Assembly: GCA_928212115.1 (NCBI GenBank)
Contig: CAKMRJ010005412.1
Coordinates: 251,397,929-251,461,928, forward strand
DNA length: 64,000 nucleotides
Origin: Lactuca virosa
Lineage: Eukaryota; Streptophyta; Magnoliopsida; Asterales; Asteraceae
Direction: 5' to 3'
Positions 1 to 12,500 of this stretch are shown here, one piece after another. Made by a program: the position numbers and the translations under genes. The notes beneath the pieces were generated by a model. That model saw only the letters and a program-made list of their open reading frames with translations, ran no database searches and was not told the origin of the DNA. Numbering within the stretch: the stretch's first letter is position 1; every line of letters starts with the position of its first letter.

Positions 1-825
1 TTTTTGATTTTAAGAAATAAAAACTTGGGGACTGCGGGATAATACTTGGGACGAGTATGAGTAGGTGAGAAAGGTTGTAGAGGCCTATACTACCGTAAGC
101 ATATGACTCATACTTGGATCAGGGAAAGTCACAAAGTTACCAAGGCGCTAGTAATTGATTCCATTTTGTTCATGTCTGTCGTTACCATCATTTCGGTAAT
201 GACCAAAAAGATGATTGTTATTCTGAACCAAGTGGTCATATAAAATTGAGTCCAACTAAGAAAAGTAAGTTACATGGTTCGGAGAACCAAGTTCGATGTA
301 ACATCCGACTTAATCCAGAAGATTGAAGTGAAAGGTAATCGAAGCGATCCATAGAAGTATCGCGATTGTTGTTAAAGTAAGAAGCTTGTAACTAGAAGTG
401 CTACATGCTAGAATGTGATTATATCACATTAAAACATGAAGAGGAAGGTATCTTCCATTCTAGAGTCTGACTCAAAAAGATCTGAGTCTAAGCGTTGCAT
501 CATACGATGAGAGGTCATTAGGACATGACCCATCGGTCTGTTACGATAATCGAAGTAAAGAACTTATCTTAAGTTAACTATGTTAAGAAGTAGTAGGAGT
601 CTCCACTAAGGATCGAATTTGTAACTCGAAGGTTATGATTGAAAGCCCAACATAGTATGAAGAACGGGTGCAAGATTGAGCACCGACAACAACCTAGAAG
701 TCCAAGAGTTAGATACTTATTTAAAAGGACATAAGAGTTATGGTTATTACCAAGGATGAAAAGATAACTTATGGAGTCATTATATAAGCCTTGTTTTGTT
801 GATGGTTCCGCGACATAATCATCCT

Positions 826-840
826 AAGGGGGGAGATAAT
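826..840 (+). other. polypurine tract of the first Gypsy element
   Basis: A purine-rich run (AAGGGGGGAGATAAT) ends directly where the LTR starts with TG. This is the usual site for plus-strand priming. It parallels GTGGGGGAGAAT in front of the LTRs at 38566 and 49383. Confidence 0.6.
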
Positions 841-3323
841 TGTAATGCCGGCAGATTCGGGCTAGTCAATTTAGAGATAATAAGCGTTAAAAATGACTTT
901 TGGGTATAAGATCATTTAGGATAAATAATCTTAACCAAAGTTATAGTATATGTCACAAGGATTCCGTACATATAAAGAACTCTAAAATCTGACTTATAAC
1001 GAAGAAGTTATGACCCGTCGAAGTTTCACGATTAAACCGTCACGACTCTACGTAACGTAAAAAGTGAATTTTTGATAAATTACTTTTTTGCCTTAGTAAT
1101 CTAAACTAAATTCATAGTATTCGTTAAACCGAGAGTGTGCATATAGAGAACCTCTAAATCTGACTTCATAAGAGGAAGTTATGATTTTTTAAAATTTTCA
1201 GCGTAGAAGTATACAACTCAGAAATCGAAGTTTTAGATCGGTCAATCTTTAGCCAAAATGATCTAAATGAGAATTGAAGGTCTCATCAATAGGAGTTCAA
1301 CGATAAAAAGAAAGTCTAAAATGGAGTCCGTATGTAGAAGTTATGAATTTGCACGGTCGTTAACAATGTAATCTTCTCAGACTGTTAAATTTAAAATTGG
1401 TGAAGAGTTATCCAATCGGATCAAAAGGAAAGTTGTAGATCTTGTCAATACCTACGCATGGATATAAAGAACATCAAAAATGGAGCTCGTATGCGAAAGT
1501 TATGAATTTTTTAAAATTGGTTGTTTTACCTGCGTCCTGCGCCACGTGTTAACACGAGGGGAATCCGTGGTGCCTACGCAAGCTCACGATGTGAGAGCCA
1601 TATCTCACGACATGAAAGGCCCCTGGAAAGCCTATAAATAGAGCCAAAATTTATTCATTTCATCACACCTTTCAACTCCATTCTCTCCCACCCCCCCCCC
1701 TAAGGTCCTAAGACCTTTTCTCTAGCACTTCTTAGGTGTTAGTAGCGAGCCCCGGAGCGCCAGAAGGCACCGAGAAGAAGAGCTTTTGGCTCAGAAGTTC
1801 TGTCTGCGCAGAGTCCCGGTTCCTCGGCAAACCCCCTGTAAGCGACTTATGCTTGTAAGTGAGTTATGCTTACCATACTTTAAGTATAACTTATGTTTAA
1901 GTTCATTGTCGTTATTATAAACCTATAAACAAGATTTATCAGTGATTCCAAGTTGTTATACTGATTGATCTACTTACGGGGATGATGTCTAAGCTGTGAG
2001 TTAGTGAGGTGTTTAAAGTAGGATTTCCAAATAGTATAATTCGTATACCAAACGGACCCTACCTCCAATATGATCCTACCTGGTTGTTCCTTACTTGATA
2101 GATCATGAAAGTAGACTTTAAGTTAGATTAATCTAGACTAATAATTAGTCGCAATAAATATTAGACTAAGAATTGATAATAATGATACTAGGTTTCGTCA
2201 AAGGAAAAGACAATTGTTAGAAGCGAATCGCTGCACGAATTTCGAGTCGTCACTTTAACAAGTGAGTGAATAGTTACTTTCATCTTACACATAGATATGA
2301 AATATTTAATATTATTACATGCTATATGTGCTTATTATCTGTGTTCCTGATATCTATGCTAGATGAATGATTTATACATATTTTACGTGATTTAACCTGT
2401 ATATGTACTTTTATACCTATAAATATATTGGGTAAAGATGAGTAGATGAATGATGAGAGATGAAAGATGATATATATGATGAGAGATAGGTGATGATAGA
2501 TATGCCATGATGAATAGTTGATGCGAGATAAGAGATGATTAGGAGATGTCATAACCTTGACATGAAATGTTGCGATCTAGTCATCTACCAGAGTATAGAT
2601 GGCAAGCAATGACTAATCTAAACAAGTCATGTGGAAGCACCGACAGACTCCTAACCTGTAGGTGATGAATTACGAGTTCAGGCGATGTAGTAACTACGTA
2701 TTCATGCAATGATACTCTAACCCTTACTGGACACGTGTTGGGGGAGTAATCCCCGAATCAATACTGTCTATGCGATGTAGGCGATGATCCTTAGTAAAAG
2801 TCCTTAGGAACAAACATATAAGGAAATGCGATGTAAGGCGATGAAAGGTAAATACGATGTAGGAGATGACCCTTACGATAAATCTTTAGGGAAGAATAAA
2901 TAAAGAAAATGGGGATGGGTAATTGGGTTAATTGTTTAACATGAAATATGTGAAGAAACAAATTAACTATATTATTGTGGGTTGAAAACCCTATGTACTC
3001 ACCAGGTTCCTAACCTGACCCACTCAGTTTACTGTATCACATGTAGCAATATTAAAGATATATTTTGCTGAGGGATTCAATTAGATGTAGATCATTAGTG
3101 TAAATGAATGTAAGGTTTGTTTGTGCTTATGTTTCTGTATTAACGATGACATCCCAATGTTTTAATATAAATAAAATACATTTCTTCAGAAATACTTTGA
3201 TAATATCATTATCATGTTTTATGGGAACAAATTCCGCAATATTATTCCTCAAAAAGGATACTCTAATTTTAAAATAAGAATAAATAAAATTTTTAAAATG
3301 ATTGTGAATTTGGGGATGTCACA
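841..3323 (+). repeat. 3' LTR, family G1 (about 2.48 kb)
   Basis: It begins TGTAATGCCG right after a polypurine tract and ends GGGGATGTCACA, so it has TG...CA ends. A TATAAATA box is at 1633-1640, followed by a pyrimidine-rich tract, which fits the U3/R boundary. The last ~350 bases (from about 2900) match, in reverse complement, the segment at 63226-63660. A second copy of the same LTR family therefore closes the window on the other strand. Short ORFs inside (for example 2322-2552 minus) are chance frames. Confidence 0.65.
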
Positions 3324-4675
3324 AAATCATATAATTCTGTAACATGTTGTATTTGTTGTGTGAACTGGTTATTTCACGATAAAATAACCATAATACGTAT
3401 ACGAAAAGTTTATACTAGTTTATTTATAACAAAATGGTAAATTATTAATTAATAATATTTTTATAAACTAGATTTATTGTATTTTCTCATAAAAAAGAAA
3501 TTGATTTTTATAAAGGACGTGAGTTTCAATCGTTCAAATTCGGTTTTTTTGATAAGGACGTGAGAAACCGTAAATCCACAATTTTTGAACTTTGAAATAC
3601 TCTCGGGACCATTTCATAACAAATTTGAACTATCTAGGTCTGATTTGTAACTTCGCTAAAGTGTATGGGCTTTTTGGTAATTTAATTAAATGGTTAGGAC
3701 TATTTTGGTAAAAAGAATACCAAACGAGGGGTTGTTTTAAGCAAATAGGCTTAATGTTTGAGTCTTGGACTGGTATTGTTAAGAAATCTCCATGGGAGGG
3801 GCTATTGTGAATAAATGGAATCAAAGTTTGGGGTTTGGGACTGATTTCTTTATGCTTTGTCAAATAAGGGTTCATTTTGTCAATTTTAAAAGAATTAAAA
3901 AGGGATTTGGGCTTTTATGAAAAGGATTTTCATGGAGGGACCATTTTGGTTTAATGGTTCAAACTTTAAACGAATTTAGGGCTTGTGTTCCCGATTCCAT
4001 TCGTTGATCGGGCAAGTGAATGGGGAATACGAACGGACGAACGATGGCAGATACGAATGAACATGAAGGCGTTGAGTGACGTCTCGGTGGTCGACCCTTC
4101 GTCTAGTCGAGAGACAAGGAACAAACGAAGGCAGTCACGAAGAAAGCACCAAGACATCGGTGCGACTCTTGGTTCCTTGCTCGTCGAAGGACAAAAAGGG
4201 GACAGAGGGAGGTATCCGAAGATTTCAGATCGCGAGAAGGGAGAAGTCTCCGGGTCGACGAGACCGAAGGAAAGGAAGAAAGGGGAAGGCAGCGAGGCTG
4301 ATTGCTTCGGTTGTGGTAGCGAGCTGTGAAGGGAGTTCGGTGGTGTTGATGGGGAAAAACGAAGAGGATGAAGCGACCATTATCATTTGCTACTGAATCA
4401 CATGTTTCCTTTCTTTTCTTTTCTTTTTATTTTGACTGTAAATCAATGGGGTTTAATCAATAGATTTAGGTGGCTTTTGGGTTTGATTGTTTGACAGAAA
4501 TCGATGGGGTGTTTGGGATTGATTCTTGACAGAAATTGATGAATGCAATGGATGTTTGGGGTTAATGTTTTACAGGGAATCGATGGGTGTTTGTTTTTGA
4601 TCATCCATATCTCACAATTTTTTTTTTATACATTGATTTTAGCATGAAGTGTTAGATTTTTGTTTGAGTGTAAGA
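3324..4675. other. No supported gene; repeat-like and GC-richer DNA
   Basis: 3324-3960 is AT-rich and contains phrases such as 'gggaccatttt' typical of degenerate plant repeats. 3960-4400 is GC-richer and contains two overlapping plus-strand frames (3985-4329 and 4076-4396) made mostly of Arg, Lys, Glu and Ser. I recognise no domain in either. This could be an old exon or just composition. Confidence 0.4.
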
Positions 4676-4972
4676 GGGTGTTTGAGATTCTTTTTTAATC
4701 AACTTTTTAATTTTTAACTTTTTCAAAAAGTTAAAAATTAGTGAAAGTTGTTTGGTAAATTGAAAAGTTTCAAATCAACGTTTTAGTTAAGAAGGAAAAG
4801 TTGGTCGGATAAATGAATTTCTATCTTTTTGTGACTTGCGACTTTTGTCATTTAAAAGCCTTAAAAGGCAAGTCAAACACATTTTAAAAACATTCTTTTA
4901 GAAAAAATTATTTTACAAAAAGTCATTTATAAAAAAAACTTTTAAGTTTGAAAAGTAATCCCAAATACACCC
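4676..4972. mobile_element. MITE-like element with GGGTGTTTG ends
   Basis: The left end GGGTGTTTGAGATT and the right end (AATCCCAAATACACCC) are inverted repeats of each other. The interior is AT-rich and non-coding and contains a short hairpin near 4707-4742 (TTAACTTTTTCAAAAAGTTAA). This fits a hAT-type or similar MITE. A clear target duplication is not visible. Confidence 0.45.
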
Positions 4973-5230
4973 ATAAATCTTTGATTTGCTTGAAACACAT
5001 TTTTAAAAACATTCTTTTAGAAAAAATTATTTTACAAAAAGTCATTTATAAAAAAAACTTTTAAGTTTGAAAAGTAATCCCAAATACACCCATAAATCTT
5101 TGATTTGCTTGAAACACATTTTAAAAACATTCTTTTAGAAAAAATTATTTTACAAAAAGTCATTTATAAAAAAAACTTTTAAGTTTGAAAAGTAATCCCA
5201 AATACACCCATAAATCTTTGATTTGCTTGA
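4871..5230. repeat. Three tandem copies of a ~119-bp unit
   Basis: The unit starts around 'aaacacatttt' and ends 'tttgatttgcttg'. Copies begin near 4871, 4991 and 5110 and are almost identical. The unit contains the right end of the MITE above, so the end of that element was triplicated after insertion. Near identity suggests a recent slippage or unequal exchange. Confidence 0.85.
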
Positions 5231-5940
5231 GTGTTCAGTAGATGGAGTGCTTCAAAAGAAGGAAAACAGTGTGGTTTTGTTGTTTGAGTTTGACATGAAG
5301 AAGGTGAACATCAATTGCTTTTGGGTTTGTTTGAGTGTAGATACAATTTAGAAAGGGAACACGCTTTCCTTTGGGTGTTCCGTTTGTACAATAAGTGGTA
5401 TAATCAGTTTTATAATAGTTTCATTTTAGTATTTTGTATAGTGTATTTGTTTCAATATGTATGTAATGTGTGTATTGAATTAATTTAGTATGTATTTGTG
5501 TATGAATTTATTGATTGGTATGGATGCATATATTTTTTTAATAGATTTAATATACACTCTTATTGTATATATGTGTATATTGGTTGGAGACATTTTATAA
5601 CAATAATACATACATAATATTTACACACTTTCATATTAAAAAATTTCCATGTATTTTGCACTATATATAAAGAAACTGAATATTTATACATAATAAGTGT
5701 CTAAATTTCGCCATATATACTATTAATTTGTATTTGGAAATGTTACATTACATATATATAAATTCATATATATTTAGTGTTGTTATATAATTTTAATTAT
5801 ATAACATATATGCATTGTGATTACACGACTATTTTGAATCTTTTGATGTCGCATACGAGACCCAAAATATATATACATGTATAATGGCCTTGCAATTATA
5901 TATCTTATAAACATTTTTCACAATAATAACTACAATATAT
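5231..5940. other. AT-rich intergenic DNA, nothing recognised
   Basis: The stretch is AT-rich with many ATAT runs. I see no ORF of note, no terminal repeats and no RNA gene. Confidence 0.5.
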
Positions 5941-5949
5941 TTTTTATAT

Positions 5950-6668
5950 ATTTATTTATCGTGATGTATACCTCGATTCTCGTGCCCTCGTATCGATTCA
6001 TATAAATGTTCTAAAAGTGTCTGCTTAATGTTCAGGTCGTGGTGATTCCAAAAATACAGACATAATTGAATTCTGTTATGCTGATCTTTGTTAAATGATG
6101 TTTAAAATTTCGCGTTTAATTAAGCTGAAAACGTCTGATTTTTGACTTTTATATATATATATTTTTATAAAAATATTTCAAATATGAAATTAAATATTAG
6201 GCTATAGCCTGAGTCCCAAAAATGCTTTCAGAATTTCCATTTGAGGTGTGCAAGTCCCTCAACGGATAGAAATGGTTTTAGCGATTTTTAGAAAATTAAT
6301 ATTATACTGGTTTTGGATTCTTAAAACGGCCGTATCTTTTGCATACGAACTCCGTTTTGGACGTTGTTTATATTTCCGGAAATAGGGAAACGCATACTAT
6401 GAGACTAGAGTGTTTGTATTGCTCACAATTACTTAATACAAAATTTCAGTTTTTCAGACGCATTCCTATGGTTGCGGTTTAAGCTATTTGATTCTTTTGT
6501 CAGATTACATATTTGGAAGTAAGATACCATATGGTATCATATAATAGTCGACATGAACTCATTTATTTCACATAAGATGCACTAAAACTCAATGATTCGA
6601 ATTACCAAAAGATTTACTATGAAGTTGACTGTTCACAGTCTTTGACCTAAATTATGGGATGTCACAAA
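5950..6668 (-). repeat. Gypsy-type LTR fragment, minus strand
   Basis: Read on the minus strand it starts TGTGACATCCC at 6668, a typical plant Gypsy LTR start. Downstream come phrases like 'acgaactccgttttggacg', which resemble segments of the LTR at 841-3323 ('cgtatgcgaaagttatgaa'). The other end cannot be set. It abuts the next LTR fragment, so one probably inserted into or recombined with the other. Confidence 0.4.
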
Positions 6669-8008
6669 CTGGGGCTAGTACCGCAACGTACCAGCTGGGT
6701 ACGCCTAGCGTACTCCCCAGTGTGCCAACTTAATCCATTAAGCACTTACATCGCTAAGTCCTTTATCCAAACTCTCATATCTAGTCCCTAAAGGTGACTT
6801 ATCACATAAAGTTGACAACTTTATGTGCATACATGGCTTAATGGGGCTCAAGAGCTCAAAAAGAGCTTAACAAAGGTCTTAACACATGCATGGTTCACAA
6901 TACTCCATAAAGTTTGCATTTTTATGCATAAGACCATCTCCAACCCATCTCCATTTTTTCCCTCATAAATGGAGTAAAAAATGGAGTAAATAGTGTTTTA
7001 TCTACAACCCTACTCCATTTTCTACCTCATTTTTTACCCCAAAAAGTATATTCCTAGAATATTCCATTTTTATAACTTATATATATTGTCAAATACACCC
7101 CTATACTAATTAAACTCTATATTTATGATTAATTAATATAAATTAGTATATAACATGATATTATAAATATTAAATATTGCATTTAAATTATAATTAGTAG
7201 ATAAAATAAACTAAAAATTTATAAAATAAAAATGAGAGGGACTAAAATTGGCAACCAAACTTCACCTCTATTTTTGGAGATATGAATAGTATTCCCCCAT
7301 ATATGGGGGAATACTACTCATATCTCCAAAAATGGAAGTGAAAATGGGATAGGGTTGGAGAAGAATGGGGAAGAAATAGGGAAAGAAATGGAGTTTGGGG
7401 GTGGGTTGGAGATGCCTAAAGGGACCCCTAAAACGTCCAACTCTAATGGGCTAAGCTTTTGAAACAACATTTACTCAAGAGGACCAACCAAAAAGGGACT
7501 AAAATATGTCATAAACAAACCCAAAATTAGATCTACACTAGGAGTTGACAAACTAAAGACTTTATACCTTAAATGGCTCGAAATGATGATGCTAACTCTG
7601 GATCTCTAAGCTCTACTCCAAGGAATGCCTCTTCATTCTCCTTTTACCACTTCAAAAATGCACAAAAACACACCAAAATTCTTCATAAAAGCTCAAAAGC
7701 ACCAAAACAAAGGGTAGGGGCGAAGTTAGGGTTTAAAGGATATGGAGGCTGGTCTAAAATGTCCAGGAGGTGAGTTTAAGATGCTTAAATAAGGCACAAA
7801 TCCTAAAAATTAGGGTTTGTCCCAGGCCTGCATACGCCATGTGTAATCCACGTACGCCCAACGTACGTGGGTGGAATCTGTGACTATCAGGAGGCTAGTA
7901 TGCTAAGCGTACTCATAGAGTACTCCCCGCATACTAGCAAAGGACCATATTGAAAACAATCTAACATTAGGGACTAAAAGAGGAACTTACCCAAACTTGA
8001 ATGTTACA
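6669..8008 (-). repeat. Gypsy LTR fragment on the minus strand, split by a MITE
   Basis: The minus strand begins TGTAACATTC at 8008. It carries 'acgttgggcgtacgt'-type palindromes, a 'ccttatttaagc' TATA-like region and a 'taaaccctaa' leader, all laid out as in the LTR at 49383-51067. A 485-bp MITE (6932-7416) interrupts it. The frame at 7573-7773 on the plus strand is antisense to this LTR and is not a gene. Confidence 0.5.
6932..7416. mobile_element. Tourist-like MITE
   Basis: The ends GACCATCTCCAACCC and (reverse-complemented) GGCATCTCCAACCC form terminal inverted repeats. They are flanked by TAA on both sides (6929-6931 and 7417-7419), the 3-bp duplication expected of PIF/Harbinger elements. 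The interior is non-coding and contains a long imperfect hairpin centred near 7302. Confidence 0.7.
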
Positions 8009-8980
8009 CTGGTCTATTGATCGCTAATAGATGTGATATAATTGTTCATTTTCTAAGCAAACAATGTTCATCGACATGCTTTAAATTTTGACATGGTCTG
8101 TAAGACATCCCACGTCATGCACCAGTGATTTTCAGAACATTCTACTGGATGGTAAATCATGTATAACGATTGTATGAATGTATACATCCTCTCATATACG
8201 TTGAAATTTAGAAGTAATGTGTATGAACTTTTCCCGGAAATAAAAAATAAATGAAGAACGAAACCGTAAATGGCATGGCAATCTGCGATGATACAAGTCT
8301 TCAATGCATAAAATGTGCACAACCAACTACATTCACAAAGGACTTTAGAGAAAACCCCATATGATTTGGGAGGAAACCGCAGATAGTTATGTGCTATTTA
8401 TGATTTTGTGTGAAAATTGGCAAAGAGATTTTTTTTATTGATAACACGAAGTCACAAGTGTTAGGAAGATTCTGCACACGGGTTGACGGGACCGCATGAG
8501 TGTTTGCCTCATTTGTGGTTTGTTGGTTATTTTTGGATAAACTCTAATTTTTAGCTATTTTTTCTAAGTCAATAAGAAATTAAGCTATTTTTGTAAATAT
8601 CCTCTTTTGTCTAATAAAAAACATTAATTAAAAAAATTAAAATATTAAAATTCTTTGGCAACAAATTCTCGAAGAGTAGTAGAGTCAATATTATGAATAT
8701 CATATGCACTTTTGCATCTACATGACAAACTATGTATTAGTCGCATTTTAAATTATATAATCAACTTAAGGATCATAATTCTATAATAACTTTTATACAT
8801 ATGACGAATTAAGTGGAAATGTATTTGAACTCTTTTATTGTCTGTTGCGTCTTGCATCAAACTTTTGATTTATCATTGGGTCAAGCTCTTGTTTTATTAC
8901 TGTTGTTATATTTTAACTTATTTTTCTTAAATTAAATATAAATATTTTATAAATCTTAATATAAAAGGGTTTTAATAATA

Positions 8981-8999
8981 TTATATATATATATATATA

Positions 9000-9037
<38 letters not shown>
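8981..9037. repeat. (TA)n microsatellite
   Basis: About 55 bases of near-pure TA repeat with one C interruption at 9001. Confidence 0.95.
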
Positions 9038-9040
<3 letters not shown>

Positions 9041-9390
9041 AAGCATGTTTTATTTTGTAGATTTAAAAATATATAAAAAGTAAAAAAATACAAATTATTC
9101 GTCGTTATTTCATAATTAGCTAATATTTATAAATAAAAATGTAAAATTATTATATATGTTATGGAATGTAGCTCACTTAGCAATGGGGTGGAGAGACTAG
9201 CATAATCTAAGAAAAAAATAAATAATTATCAGGGGTAGATTTAGATTTGAAAAATCAAACATCTTCCTATATTTTGTTTTTATCAGTACTTATTAAGTCA
9301 AAGGAAATGTTAAAATTAAGAGATAATTAATAGATTTCATATGTTATCATTTTATATGAGTGTGAAGAAAAATAAAAACAAAAAAAGAAG

Positions 9391-9398
9391 GATATATA

Positions 9399-9463
<65 letters not shown>
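9391..9463. repeat. (TA)n microsatellite
   Basis: About 70 bases of TA repeat with one TT step near 9405. Confidence 0.95.
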
Positions 9464-9469
<6 letters not shown>

Positions 9470-9699
9470 TATAAAAGGGTATTTTAAATGGAACCATAAA
9501 TATTCAATATTCAATATAAAAGTATAAAGTTAATTATTAATGAATTAAGAACATCTCCAATGCTTAAATCATATTAGGGCTTAAAACTATTGTCGCATCT
9601 TCGATATAATAAATTAACCTATAATTAAATAATCATTCCAATTGTTAACCTCCTCAAATAGTATTTTTTTTATAAAAGACAAAACTACACAAGTGGTCC

Positions 9700-11095
9700 C
9701 CGTAGTTAGCTCAACATTGCCACTTTGGTCCAAAAAAGTTTGGACTAGCACCACAAGTCCAAACTTTTTATTTTGTTACGAGTTTGGTCCAATTTCCTTT
9801 GAACTTTTTTATAATGACGATTTTACCCTCTGTATTTTATTTTTTCAATTTTTTACTTTAAAACTTTTTTAATTTCAGAAAAAAAACAAATAGAAATCAG
9901 GACCCACCCTCACTCCCTTCCCCAACCCTCATTTTCTCTCTCTCGTCTCTCATCTCTCTCACAGGTAACATAACCACCGGAATACCACCGCCGAAAAAGA
10001 TGAACGCCGCTACCTCCACCAGAAAAGATGAATGTCACCACCCAAAAGCATCAATTTCTGTCGAAGACAAACGAACCCTCGATTTTTCGGTATTTTGTAA
10101 ACGCTCCTCCTCTTCAGATCTAGATCGTCATCGTTGTCTTCGGTTTTCAGAAAACGATCTAGAATGTTGTTGTCGATCTGGAACGTCGCCTCCACCATTC
10201 ATCTTCTTCGATTGCGTCGTCGTCAGATTTGTTCGAGAAATAGACTGGTGACGTATAAAAACCCTTGATGCTCATCAGAGCAATTCTTCAGTGGATGAAG
10301 GTAATTTTCAAACTTCGTATTCAACCTCCAAATTCATCATGCTCTACTACTGGTGGCCTGAAAAACCCTAATGAGAAACTGATTTATGAGGAAGTACAGA
10401 TTCGTCAAAAAACTAAAATTAAGGGCGCTATAGATTTGGGAATTGGTGATGAAGAATGTTTTTTTTAGGAAAACATGGTGTTTGATGAAGGTGGGTTTTT
10501 TTTTCCTTTCACTTCTGAAATTCATTTTGCTTAATTAGAGAATTGTGGTGATTTCCGGCGGTGATCCTAAGGTTTTTTGTGGCTCCGACGACCTCGAGCT
10601 TCACGACAGCTAGGGTACCTTCTTCAGACCAGATTTCAATTCTTCATATCAGATTCCACTTCAAGAAATATGAGTTTCGTTTATTTCAAACAGAAAAATT
10701 CAAAAAATCATATTTTTAGTGAGAGAAAGTAGAGAGAGAAAGCTTCAAAAAATGTGAGATAAAACAAGGAAATAGATGGAACACATGGAAATATATGTAG
10801 GTTTTTTGTTTATTTTTTAGTTGCAGGTGTATAACGAAAATATATATGAGTTTTTTTTTGAGTTCTAGGCGTGCACACACACACACAGATAGAGAGAGGT
10901 AATTTGTTTTTCTTTTAAGCATATAAAAATATTTAAATAAATAAATAAAACTGAAAAATAAAAAATAAGGGCAAAATCGTCATTGTAAAAAATTTCAAAG
11001 GAAGTTGTACTAAACTCGCAACAAAATGAAAAGTTTGGACTTGTGGTGCTAGTCCAAACTTTTTTGGACCAAAGTGGCAATTTTAACTAATTATC
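9700..11095. mobile_element. Long inverted-repeat element (Mutator-like or foldback)
   Basis: Two arms of about 150 bp are inverted copies: 9718-9870 and 10930-11079. Their outer part reads GCCACTTTGGTCC and contains AAAGTTTGGAC repeats. The interior (about 9980-10700) is GC-richer and exon-like, but I cannot assign it to a gene. Long TIRs around gene-like DNA suggest a Pack-MULE or a foldback element. An outer pair of short inverted motifs (GAACATCTCC at 9549, GAGATGCTC at 11583) may belong to an older MITE around it. Confidence 0.5.
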
Positions 11096-12500
11096 TTTAT
11101 CTATCTAAAATGTTCTATAAAACCCCCTTATTTAATTATTCGTTTTTGAAACACATTTTGTATTTTAATTTTATTAAAAATATTATAATACATTGTTTCA
11201 AAATAAATATATTACAACATATCGTTCGGAAAAATTAATACTAAAAAACTATTTTGAAATAGTGATAAAAATATTGAAAAAAAATCATATAATCATTATA
11301 ATTTTATATTTCATAAAAAGAAATGTCATTATATATTTAATATAAAAAATTAAGTTGTAAATAAATAAATAAATATTTAAAAGTAAAATATATTTAGGAA
11401 TTTAAATGAAATATAACTAAAATATTAGAGGATTAAGTGACAAAGTATATAAGTATACTGACCATTCAATATATTTAGTGGTCAATAATAAAAAAAGTAA
11501 ATAAGATCTAAAATCTCCGATGGGAATAAGTTATAAAAAAATAAAGCTCAATAATAATATTATATAACAAAAATTACCATTTGAGATGCTCTATAATAAA
11601 CAAAAAACAAAAACAAAAGGTTAATCATGTTGTTGGTCAAATCGTAGTGTTGCAAGTCAAAATGGTGTGATTAACAACATCCTGTGATTATTGTTTTGAT
11701 ATGAAATTAATCGAATGATCATCAATAACTGACGATTCATTGTTAATTTGTGCCTTCTTTGTTTTTGTCATTTATAACAAATATAATGATTTTTTAAAAG
11801 AAAAAAAAATAAAACAAACAAAAAAAGTTACAAAATTATCCATGTCATGGAGAAATTCTTAGATAAAACTATATTACCATGTCTAAATCATATAACTTTA
11901 AAGAAAAAACATATTTTCAATCTTATGCAATTTAGCTATGATGTTTGATTCAATTTTTTAAATTTTCCATTAGATACATCATGTTTAATTCAAAATTTTA
12001 AATTTTTTAATGGAAAATAGGTTTTTCCTGAAAAAGGACTTGCAAAAGGTAAACTTTTGTTCTCTATCATCTGACCTATTAATTTTGAATGGAAAGTAGG
12101 TTTTTCCTGAAAAAGGACTTGCAAAAGGTAAACTTTTGTTCTCTATCATCTGACCTATTCTTAAGATTCGTTTTGCAATATCAAAATAAAAAATTTAAAT
12201 CTAAGTTATAAAAATTTTGCTGATGGGAAATGCCAAGATATACAAAAGGTTAAAAAAAAAAAAACTTTACTCCATTCACAAAAGACTAATTGAATTACAA
12301 AAGGTTTTTCAACAAAATCTAACCCAAAAGATACTATGGTGGTCAAGTAGGCGTACGACTGACAGATTAGGACAGCAAAATAACCAAGAGCAGTCATCAA
12401 GTCTTTGTTTCTAATATTTAAGTTAGATATATCCAAAAGAAAAGTTATAATGTACATTTTCAATATTTTTTCTTTTGCTGCAATAGTTAAACAATGCGTG
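11096..12500. other. AT-rich intergenic DNA
   Basis: No gene is recognised. Frames at 12206-12565 (minus) and 12217-12414 (plus) lack domains. The one structured feature is a tandem duplication at 12011-12159. Confidence 0.5.
12011..12159. repeat. Two tandem copies of a ~79-bp unit
   Basis: 12011-12080 and 12090-12159 are nearly identical, starting TGGAAAATAGG or TGGAAAGTAGG and ending CTGACCTATT. They are separated by 9 bases that belong to the repeat period. Confidence 0.9.

Larger units (their letters stand above)
1..3323 (+). mobile_element. 3' end of a Gypsy-type LTR retrotransposon
   Basis: The window opens inside an element read on the plus strand. Positions 1-840 look like its non-coding internal region; around 30-130 they carry a degenerate form of the 'GGTAG...CTACCGAAAGCA' segment found in the leaders of the other two Gypsy elements here (near 27030 and 51560). 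A purine run follows at 826-840, as expected of a polypurine tract, and then an LTR at 841-3323. No gag or pol frame is readable, so this is either a LARD-like non-autonomous element or a strongly deleted one. The 5' half lies outside the window, so the target duplication cannot be tested. Confidence 0.6.
8009..9548. other. AT-rich intergenic DNA with two TA microsatellites
   Basis: No coding or repeat family is recognised apart from (TA)n tracts at about 8981-9037 and 9391-9463. Short frames such as 8068-8322 on the minus strand show no conserved domain. Confidence 0.5.

Noticed and set aside
3985..4396. Two plus-strand frames as host genes
   Set aside because: Arg/Lys/Glu-rich composition, mutually overlapping, no domain, no supporting splice or promoter signals I could trust.
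7573..7773. 66-codon plus-strand ORF
   Set aside because: It is antisense to a Gypsy LTR leader read on the minus strand.
9549..11591. A single 2-kb MITE bounded by GAACATCTCC / GAGATGCTC
   Set aside because: The inverted ends are short and imperfect and the flanking TAA is not repeated on the right; kept only as a note.
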